A DNA stretch of 64,000 nt from Mesostigma viride (lineage: Eukaryota > Streptophyta > Mesostigmatophyceae > Mesostigmatales > Mesostigmataceae), in contig RPFO01000175.1 in NCBI GenBank assembly GCA_009746045.1, positions 2,429,527 through 2,493,526 on the forward strand, given 5' to 3'. How positions within the stretch are numbered: position 1 is the first letter of the stretch; every line of letters starts with the position of its first letter. Shown piece by piece: positions 57,184 through 64,000 of the stretch. The notes below the pieces were generated by a model. It worked only from the letters and a program-made list of their open reading frames with translations. It searched no databases and had not been told where the DNA came from. The position numbers and the translations under genes are program-made.

Positions 57184-58009
57184 TCGTACGGGCGGTGGCT
57201 CGACCGGCGCCATGGACGGTGGGCGCTTGCGTCAGCGCGTTTCCTGGCACAACGAGTACGCCCCTTACGCGAGTTTCGGGGTGTTCCCGTCTACATTGAG
57301 CTCCCACCATCGCCGTTCGTGGCCGTCGACAGCGCGGACTATCATCGACCGCAACCGCTGCACTTTGAAGCAGGAACTCATGCGTATGTGGAGCGAGGCT
57401 CCATGCGCGAGCTATGTAATCTGCTTCGACTTGCACCCTGGGAGAGCGGCCCCGCGACCGCAGAACTGCCTAGAATCGACGCCAGAGGATTCTGGTACGC
57501 GATACGGCCCCAAGCGGGAGCTGCCAAAATACATGGTAGATGGTAAACCTCGAAAGGTTGACTGTCCCAAGTATGCTCCGTGCCAGGGAGAGGCATTCCC
57601 CGACTGGGTCGTGCCCAACTTTGTGAGGGCTCCGGGCTTTCGCTTCAACGCTCTCCAGGTGCGCGTCGTAGTGTTGACCATGGCGGGAGGTTTCTTTGAG
57701 GAGCATGGATGTGGGGTTATTGATTGGAACGCGGGCACAATCATGTTCCCGCACCCGCAATACCTGGCCGCATTCATGTCGTACTGGCCCATCGGGACGT
57801 GGGTAGACCTCGCTCAATCGCGCACCAACGTGAACGAATACCAGCTCGCATACAACGCCGATCACCTCGCTAACCCCGGGAAGATCCTCGAGGAAATCGG
57901 TGAGCAGGATCGCCAGGTACTTCACGAGTATCGCCAACGGAAGGCCGGCGCGGTCGGGAGGGGTGGGCCCCAGCATTGGAGGAATGTGAGGGTCGCGACC
58001 TCCTCATGA
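57184..58009 (+). pseudogene. 3' accessory ORF of the chromovirus, frameshifted
   Basis: Between the chromodomain and the 3' LTR. Frame 1 (57241-57546) gives FRGVPVYIELPPSPFVAVDS and AYVERGSMRELCNLLRL...FWYAIRP. Near 57540 coding passes to frame 2: GEAFPDWVVPNFVRAPGFRF, VVVLTMAGGFFEEHGCGVID, YLAAFMSYWPIGTWVDLAQS, LANPGKILEEIGEQDRQVL, stop 58009. Composition looks like a real protein of about 260 residues. I do not recognise it. The position is that of accessory ORFs (env-like or other) of large gypsy elements, but I see no signal peptide or membrane segment. Confidence 0.45.
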
Positions 58010-58321
58010 ATGGATTGCAACGGGATGGCGACAGCATCCCATCGGCTATCAAGGAATTGTCCTTGTGTGGCAACGCCGGGGAGAATTGGCTTTACTAACC
58101 CGCTGGCGAACAGGGGTTGGGACATAGTATCCCCATGGCCGATTTTGTACTATTGTTCTCTATAGCTGACTGCCCAGCCTGGGCAATTGTCGCTTTTGTG
58201 TGTTGCTTGTTTTGCTTGCAAGAGCTTCTTTTTTTCTTGTTTGTTTGTTTGTGTTAATTGTCTTGTTGCGTGCGCCCCAAGCCTGGACGATATAGCTATC
58301 GTCCCCTGGGGAAGGGAGGAG
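58010..58321 (+). other. Chromovirus 3' UTR and polypurine tract
   Basis: T-rich non-coding sequence ending in GGGGAAGGGAGGAG immediately before the 3' LTR. Confidence 0.6.
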
Positions 58322-58988
58322 TGTTACGGCCCAGACCTTTGTATGGGCGTAACAATGCCTTCAATAAATAAGTCGAAAGTCATTTGTTATTCGTTTGGGA
58401 CTTTCGATAGCTCGCTTTCATAGTCCGCCGGACTATAGGACTCAATTCGGGACTTATTTGGGAATTTGTCCTAAGTTCGGGACTTTGTGTGTTTATTTGG
58501 TACTTTGTGTGTTCCGGACCAGTTATTTTGGGCCTAGCCAGAAGTACGAGATCTTCTAGGGGCCGGGCCGGCCCTAGACGTCATACAGAACCTATTGGGG
58601 CTTGACGGCAGTATCTGGAAGATCGGCGCGCATGTCGGCGCGCCTGCACACCAACTTGCCAGCTTGGTAGCGCAGCTAGGTGAAATTGGTCTGTGGTCGA
58701 TGGACTCTCTCTCTTTGGTTTGATGATTAATGAAACGAGTGTTGACGACTCTCTCAGACCAAGGGGCACTAATCCGGATGTCATTTGCCTCATGACATGC
58801 CGTGTTATATAGCTAGATTAATTAATCATGCTATAAGGCCTAGCTGAGGATAAACCGCTGCTCAGTTAGTCAATTTACTGCGATCTTTGCTTGCTATCGC
58901 GGTACGCGGATGCGCGGCTATGCCGGCTTATTAAACTGCACCTTATACTAGATTAGATCTTTCGCACCGTCCGGCTCGGGACGTAACA
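58322..58988 (+). repeat. Chromovirus 3' LTR
   Basis: 667 bp, TGTTACG...CGTAACA with 7-bp perfect inverted ends; AATAAA at 58363-58368; followed by the target copy TTGAG. Confidence 0.85.
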
Positions 58989-59343
58989 TTGAGGCCACCA
59001 ACACAAGCGGTGGTTATCCTCATGTTGGAATCCGCGATGGTGAATTCCTGTAAGTGAGTCGCTTTCCGTTGCTTGTATTTGTGTGCCCCGTTTTTTATGT
59101 CCCCATGGGACTCGTGTTAGTTCGATCTGCGCGAAAGCTACATTTAGCTACTTGATCTAATTCTTCAAACGGGTCGGAAACTTGCTGAAACGTCCAGCGC
59201 CGCCGGCCTTCATTTTTCATAATAAAGAGTGTACAGTGTTTGGGCAGGAGTGATAGCCGTGCCTGGGCCGTTGGCGTACTATGGTATAATGAGTATACAC
59301 GAGGTGCAACTATAAGTTTAATTTGGTGTCTAGTGATACGAAC

Positions 59344-59682
59344 ATGTCCACCACCCTATGCCCGCCGCTGTATATGATGGAAACCATCAGCTCCTTACCT
59401 GGCGTGCCCCAGGCCGCGCGCGGCAGGGCCGCCGGCCACCCGTGGACTTTTCGTGATAGACTCGGCATGGACATGTGCTACACTAGACGCGACGGGCTCA
59501 CGCCCGGGCAGCCTCCTGGTTTGTCTGTAATATGGAGGCAGATGGTACGCAAGGATAATAGATGGCAAGTAGTGATGAAGGAGACCACCCCCAAGTCTGT
59601 GGGGGCTCCGCGTGTGACCGCGTATGGCATTCATAGCGATTCGGGACGCGGTGCCCACACGGTCCCTGTAACTAGGACCTAG
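59344..59682 (+). CDS. Small ORF within a dispersed repeat
   Basis: ATG 59344 gives 112 residues (MSTTLCPPLYMMETISS...). The C-terminal half (SVIWRQMVRKDNRWQVVMKE, VTAYGIHSDSGRGAH) is partly repeated, in broken form, at 21931-22060, and the DNA for its end is duplicated at 59711-59830. No known domain. It is probably part of a mobile element family in decay rather than a host gene. Confidence 0.35.
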   Translation: MSTTLCPPLYMMETISSLPGVPQAARGRAAGHPWTFRDRLGMDMCYTRRDGLTPGQPPGLSVIWRQMVRKDNRWQVVMKETTPKSVGAPRVTAYGIHSDSGRGAHTVPVTRT

Positions 59683-60300
59683 TAGCTTACACCATCCATT
59701 CCATCCCATGTTCAAGGAGACCACCCCCAAGCCTGTGGGGGCTCCGCGTACGTGTGACCAAGTATGGCATTAATTCATAGCGATTCGGGCCGCGGTGCCC
59801 ACACCCTGTAACTAGGACCTAGATAGCTTACACCATCCATTCCATCCCATGTTGGGTGGTCCCACGCGGAATGGGGTAGATTTTTGCAAGAAAAAAACGC
59901 TAATTTCAATCGTCCGAAAACCGGACATTGCGCCGAAATTCTTGCCGAAAATTTGGCAGCCGAGCGAATTTTTCGCCCGACGGACTTTGCGCCGAAATTT
60001 TGTGTCTGCCGTGCTTCGAACTCAACCGACTCCTGCTGTTGCGTGCACTTTGTCCGATGCCTGCAGGCCACGCACGAATTTTGCGACCGAAATATGACGA
60101 CTAGACAAGTTTATCGACGACCTACATCGATCTATTGCCACTTTTGAAGTCCTTGGCTTGCTAGCAGCTTTTGATTATCAATGCCGGGAACAAAATTGCC
60201 GAAATTTTTTATTGAATCAGTACATATATGTGCACATGTCCGTAATTTTATCATTCGCAATTTTGACATTGTCGGAGTATTTGACAACTTAGGCATTGCG
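59683..60300. repeat. Partial repeat duplication and non-coding gap
   Basis: 59711-59840 repeats 59575-59710 (AGGAGACCACCCCCAAGCCT ... CTAACTAGGACC-type ending). 59850-60300 holds no supported gene. Confidence 0.45.
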
Positions 60301-60301
60301 C

Positions 60302-60941
60302 CTAGAAAAAGGTGCCCCATCCGTCGATGTCAAAATCGCCGAAGGAGTACACTCCCTGGTACTGGTCTCCCCTGTAGTTGGGAGGCTCGCCTGTATACAT
60401 TTTGGTGTTCCACTTGGCCCCGCCGTTCTCCGCAGCAGCCAGGAACTCCTGCTGGGCCTCGGCCCTCAGGCGCATCATTGATACATTGGGAGAGCCCGGA
60501 ATTTCCGTGCTCTCCACCACCACTCTCGCCTGATTGTCAGGCACGCATTGGTAAGCAGGGTTCAAATCTGAATCGGGTGGCACCAGATCGATCATGCCAT
60601 TGCCGAACGCAATGACACCTGCACCCCACTGTGCAGAAGGTCCGAGCAACTCTACATCAATTCTGATGTTTGCAGCGTGCTCATTTTTGTCGACCATCAC
60701 ATAGGTATGCTGAGAACCGAAAATATTGCTCTGCTCCATTTGTGACAGTGTTAAATTTCGGCAAGGTTGGCTGCTTGCAATCGACAGGAAATTGGTGACC
60801 CCGACAGCCAGACGCGCAAGGGTTATAACTGCAGGTAGAACCCAAAATTTGTCGATAAGGAGTAATGGAAGGGCACGACCACCAGTCACTAGTATTCGCT
60901 TCACCGGACACCTGTTTCAGCTTCCGGATAAAATTCAGCAA
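60302..60941 (-). pseudogene. Unrecognised gene remnant or exon
   Basis: Possible exon start after TGAAACAG at about 60912. The first frame gives a cysteine-rich stretch (WWSCPSITPYRQILGSTC, NPCASGCRGHQFPVDC). Near 60740 it passes to another frame: QSNIFGSQHTYVMVDKNEHA, WGAGVIAFGNGMIDLVPPDS, FLAAAENGGAKWNTKMYTGE and the end DFDIDGWGTFF (stop 60302). The second part looks like genuine coding sequence with no homologue that I can name. Either a frameshifted pseudogene or two exons. Confidence 0.35.
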
Positions 60942-61059
60942 GAGCAGCGGCGATTAGATACTAAATATTGCGTTATTGGTTCGTACCGTACCCAGACAAA
61001 AATTGTACTAGTGACGCAATTGTACTAGGCGGAATGACAACTGCGCCCGGCAAATAAGT

Positions 61060-61274
61060 ATTTATTGCTCCAACCCCAAACCTAACTTGTTCCGGAGCTG
61101 TTCGAAGCGAAGAGCAATGGAAGGGATCGGACCCGAGCCAGATTTCAGTGCGGAACATGATGGCTGGCCTACCTCACTCCGAACATTAATGTGGACCCGG
61201 GTTCGAATCCTGTCAGTGCTATTCGCTTCGAACAGTTCCGGAACGATTTTTTTTGTGGGGGTGGAGCAATAAAT
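61060..61274. mobile_element. Foldback/MITE-like element
   Basis: 215 bp with long imperfect terminal inverted repeats: ATTTATTGCTCCA... at 61060 and its complement ending GGAGCAATAAAT at 61274. Inside, GTTCCGGAGCTGTTCGAAGC (61089) pairs with GCTTCGAACAGTTCCGGAAC (near 61233). The arms are about 50 bp. No ORF. I could not assign a clear target duplication. Confidence 0.6.
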
Positions 61275-61565
61275 TCTCGACATGCAGAAACAAATGTCGA
61301 ATAGATTGTGCAAAAAAATATCGAAATCCTTATCATTATTTAAATATACAGCATAAAATTATGTTGCAGTAAAAAATAACTGTTAATTGAAGGCCGCAAA
61401 AAATTATCAACTACCCTTAAACTTGACCACAGAAAGATCTCCAAAAATATATACAATATATGCGGCCACCTTTTTACACCCTACTGAAGCCCCACTCTAA
61501 AGATATAATACGAGCCGAAACTAGGGCGTCGTCTACCCGCAGCGAGACCCCAATTTCTTGTTAAT

Positions 61566-62312
61566 TTAAGTCGGTGCCGGCCCCTCCGGGGCTTCATCCT
61601 TGATCACCAGCGTAGTAAGCCACTTGTCGAGCTCCTTGCTCATCCTGATGTCGGCACACATTCCGTCGCTGCGCACGCGTGCTTCTAGCCGGAGAGCCGG
61701 AGCGACGCAGAGATAGCAATTCACAAGCTCGGGCTGGCGTGACGGTGGCCAATCCTCAACGTTGAGCGTGAAATGCAGGGGGTCATGCTTATCCCGCTTC
61801 CAAATCCGAACGGGAAGAATGCCGTTCCCGGCGAGGAACAGCTCCTTCTCCCGTCCGTTCCGGCCCTCGACCCACCTCTCGAAGTTCTCGTCTAACACGA
61901 TCGGCCCGGCTTCGCTTACAACCTCAGCCAACCAGAACGGGTGGATGGGATCGTGATCCGTGTCCTTGTCCGATGGAACTGCCACATAGTCGTGGAGTCT
62001 CATCTGCCGGCCCATCGCCTCCCGCTTGTCCTTCAGCTGCTCCCCCCGCGTCACCATGCGAACCGGAGGGTTGGGCTGGCTCGGTGGCAGCAAACGGACA
62101 GTTTTCATCGAGCTTCCTGCATCATTGAACTCGATGATAAACGACCACTCGCTTAGACATCCCTCAAACCGCCCAGCCAAACATGGCGGACAGTAGCAGG
62201 AATAGCGCCTAATCATCAAAAGGCCAGGGTCGGACTTGTCCAGTCGCCACCAATGCGCCTTCTTGATGCCAGGCACCTCCTCAACCTCCGCGCGTCGGCC
62301 GGACTCGACGTC
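61566..62312 (-). CDS. Last exon of the DDE-like three-exon gene
   Basis: Begins after the acceptor GATGACAG at 62313 with DVESGRRAEVEEVPGIKKAHW, in phase 0 with the previous exon, and ends at TAA 61566. About 248 residues. RYSCYCPPCLAGRFEGCLSE is a Cys-rich motif; LHDYVAVPSD....HPFWLAEVVSE resembles a small SH3/agenet-like barrel (V......WL..V); KRDKHDPLHFTLNVEDWPP follows. The C-terminal barrel next to a DDE-like core recalls a family of uncharacterised eukaryotic proteins with the same two parts. No lesions seen. Confidence 0.6.
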   Translation of the reverse strand, partial: DVESGRRAEVEEVPGIKKAHWWRLDKSDPGLLMIRRYSCYCPPCLAGRFEGCLSEWSFIIEFNDAGSSMKTVRLLPPSQPNPPVRMVTRGEQLKDKREAMGRQMRLHDYVAVPSDKDTDHDPIHPFWLAEVVSEAGPIVLDENFERWVEGRNGREKELFLAGNGILPVRIWKRDKHDPLHFTLNVEDWPPSRQPELVNCYLCVAPALRLEARVRSDGMCADIRMSKELDKWLTTLVIKDEAPEGPAPT

Positions 62313-62794
62313 CTGTCATCAAATAGTTAGGACAAAAAGAATACCGTTCAAATTAGCAAAATCGACCAAAAACCAATAAAACAGGGTATAGCTGCAGAGA
62401 GACCCCTTAAAAAAAAATTAACGACAAGACATCAAGTGATCAAAATTCGACACAGGGTATAGCTGCAGAGAGACCCCATTCGAATCATAATAACAACGTA
62501 CGACAAGATATCAAGTGATCAAAATTCGACACAGGGTATAGCTGCAGAGAGACCCCATTCGAATCATAATAACAACGTACGAAAAGATATCAAGTGATCG
62601 AAATTCGACACAGGGTATAGCTGCAGAGAGACCCCTTCATACCGAAAGAACAAGCGAAATTTCATACCTAAAAGAAAAGCAACCCATGGACAGTATATAG
62701 GGTCTCTCTGCAGAGATACCTTTATTGGGTTTGAATTTTTATAGAACAGCGGCAGTTGACGTCTTAAAACCTGAAATAACACAAAATTCCGTAC
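62313..62794 (-). other. Intron with 79-bp tandem repeats
   Basis: GT (62794-62793) to AG (62314-62313), 482 bp. CAGGGTATAGCTGCAGAGAG occurs at 62382, 62453, 62532 and 62611 (spacing 71, 79, 79). An inverted relative (GGGTCTCTCTGCAGAG) lies at 62699-62714. The neighbouring intron has a related TATAGCTGCAGCGAGACCC on the minus strand near 63645-63665. Confidence 0.6.
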
Positions 62795-63571
62795 CGGGGG
62801 TAAAAGGAAGAAGTGGCGAGTGACGTTCTCGGCCCGCGCGCGGGCCGACTCCCTGCTCGATGTCTTGCCGCCCTGCCAGTTCTGGTTCAAGTAGGCGACT
62901 AGCTGGTGGGTCTCAAGTATGTGCTGGTTTTCGGGAATCCTCTGCATTTCCCTCAAGACGCACTTGCACTTCGCTCCTTGACCATCCACCTCCCCCTTCC
63001 CATGCTGCTCCCCCATGTAGTGGAACTCAAAGGCCTGCAGGTCGGGATCCCCCATGAGCAGACCGTTAATCTGGTTAATCACGTACCTGGACTTAAACTG
63101 CACCGCGCAGTTGTCCGAGCACATGTACAGGTTTCGCACCTCTACCCCTACTTCTACCCGCAGGGTTTCCAGAATCTTGCGAAGAGCGTATACGAGAGCG
63201 CGCTCGCCCCGCTTGATACTGGAATCCCCCAGGAAAAAGAAGACGCGCTTTTCCAGCTCGCCGTTGAGCCGATAACGCACGATCATGGGCATCAGGATGT
63301 GGCTGCGCTTGTGGAAGTACTGCGACTGCAGTTGGACGTAGCTGCTGTTCTCGTAGTTCTCGGCCCAGTCGCCGTGCACGAGCACGTCCCCCTCTCTCAG
63401 ATTCTTCTCCCGATCCTTGATTGTATCCGCCTGCGACCAGGCCGTAAAGCAGTGCACGGTGAACTTGTCCCACATCTTAAGAATCTCGTCCCGCAGCTCA
63501 GCTGGGGTGGACCTCATTTGGACTTGCTTGGGCCGCTTCACCTTCTTCGCCGCCCTGCCATCGGTCTCGCC
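62795..63571 (-). CDS. Middle exon: DDE/RNase H-fold-like core
   Basis: Runs from the acceptor CGAAACAG (63573-63572) to the donor CCG/GTACGG (62795/62794), phase 0 at both ends. It reads GETDGRAAKKVKRPKQVQ, a basic patch that could be a nuclear localisation signal, then EGDVLVHGDWAENYENSSYV, LYMCSDNCAVQFKSRYV and FEFHYMGEQHGKGEVDGQGA. The acidic residues in GDWAENY, CSDN and EVDG, with conserved HGK, match a widespread but unnamed eukaryotic family (GDFAENY / SDGAASQFKN / HGK...DG.G) that I take to be a DDE-type RNase H fold, possibly transposon-derived. The frame is clean for 259 codons. Family recognition is from memory of motif patterns and should be checked. Confidence 0.6.
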
Positions 63572-63726
63572 CTGTTTCGCAAAGGTCCGCAGACAGTTTC
63601 GATTTGCAATAAAATCGCATTTCGATAAGATAACTGCAACTCACAAAGGGTCTCGCTGCAGCTATAGGTCACAAAAAAAAAAGTCAACAACATATTAACG
63701 GAGAAATAAAATCGAAACCAACTCAC

Positions 63727-64000
63727 ATTCACCCGTCGGGTCACAGTCTGCTCCACCATCTCGAACTTGAACCAATTCAGAATCTCCGTGGAATTCTTGT
63801 CCCGATCACACTGCACCCAGTTATTATGGATGCCGCATGATTCCTCAGGACAGAACCCCTCCACACACGCCATCTTCAGTATGCGGTGAACCCTCTCCGT
63901 CCTCGGCACCCCATCTTCGTCCTCCACCAGCCTCTCAGAAATGTCGAGGTCTTCCAGGTCCCGTCCCCGCCATTCATCTTCCCCTCCCCTCTTCCATCCC
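63727..64000 (-). CDS. Upstream exon of the DDE-like gene (runs off the right edge)
   Basis: Open from the window edge to a GTGAGT donor at 63726-63721. EDEWRGRDLEDLDISERLVE then RILKMACVEGFCPEESCGIH and NWVQCDRDKNSTEILNWFKF. It joins the next exon in frame (RRVN/GETDGR) across a 155-bp intron (63726-63572). The gene start lies outside the window. Confidence 0.6.

Larger units (their letters stand above)
43340..58988 (+). mobile_element. Ty3/gypsy chromovirus with two nested elements
   Basis: LTRs at 43340-44015 (676 bp) and 58322-58988 (667 bp), starting TGTTA and ending CGTAACA, flanked by the duplication TTGAG (43335-43339, 58989-58993). The primer site is TGGTATCGGAG at 44017-44027; the polypurine tract GGGGAAGGGAGGAG ends at 58321. 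After removal of hAT-2 and the tyrosine-recombinase element, the order is ORF0 (hybrid-binding domain), gag, RNase H, integrase, chromodomain and a 3' accessory ORF. Protease and RT are deleted between gag and RNase H. The LTRs differ by about six substitutions and three 3-bp indels, older than the other LTR elements here. Confidence 0.85.

Noticed and set aside
57470-57976. 168-codon minus-strand frame opposite the accessory ORF
   Set aside because: The plus-strand frames have more protein-like composition and fit the element orientation.
61196-61212. Second B-box match GGTTCGAATCC
   Set aside because: It lies inside the foldback element and lacks a matching stem and A-box.

Overview
The window looks like repeat-dense nuclear DNA from a eukaryote, most likely a green alga or streptophyte alga. 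Evidence: GT-AG introns, LINE, hAT, piggyBac, tyrosine-recombinase and LTR elements, initiator-tRNA-Met type primer sites, and an EGF-domain exon of the kind found in plant and algal proteins. This is inference; I cannot name the species. I saw no bacterial operons, rRNA, intact tRNA or CRISPR array. Several long reading frames are only translations of microsatellites.

Layout. 1-2990: first exon of an EGF-domain membrane protein running off the left edge (minus), then a decayed LINE tail. 2991-10800: Copia-1, a young copia-like element (TSD TTAAC). 10806-13590: LINE tails and a minus-strand LINE RT remnant, split by Copia-2 (13591-21242, TSD GGAAG). 21243-28585: dispersed repeats, a 173-bp satellite, a LINE ORF1 and a piggyBac-like remnant. 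28586-43006: a (TTC)n array and a (TTG)n array. The TTC array was split by an 8.1-kb LTR element with apparently identical LTRs and almost no coding capacity (31148-39254, minus). A hAT remnant (39823-41094) sits exactly at the TTC/TTG boundary. 43340-58988: a Ty3/gypsy chromovirus (TSD TTGAG) carrying a nested hAT element (44660-45966, TSD CCCCCCTG) and a nested tyrosine-recombinase retrotransposon (46013-51509) with split direct repeats. 59000-64000: a dispersed repeat with a small ORF, a broken hypothetical gene, a foldback element, and a three-exon gene with DDE-like motifs that appears uninterrupted and runs off the right edge.

Most notable observations. (1) Copia-1 and Copia-2 are clearly different sequences, yet both have a retropepsin-like domain (DTNS ... 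LLGQNFL/ILGQNFL) between integrase and reverse transcriptase, a conserved -1 frame change into RT, LTR ends starting AGTT, a shared CGTATTA after the 5' LTR, and a tRNA T-arm-like hairpin with base-pair covariation before the 3' LTR. (2) The chromovirus has an extra ORF upstream of gag encoding an RNase H1 hybrid-binding/viroplasmin-like domain, and another unrecognised ORF downstream of the chromodomain. (3) The tyrosine-recombinase element keeps a clear A1-ORFs-B1-A2-B2 architecture with a 2A-like NPGP motif ahead of the recombinase.

Most genes here are selfish-element genes. The likely host or domesticated sequences are the EGF exon at the left edge and, with less certainty, the three-exon gene at the right edge.
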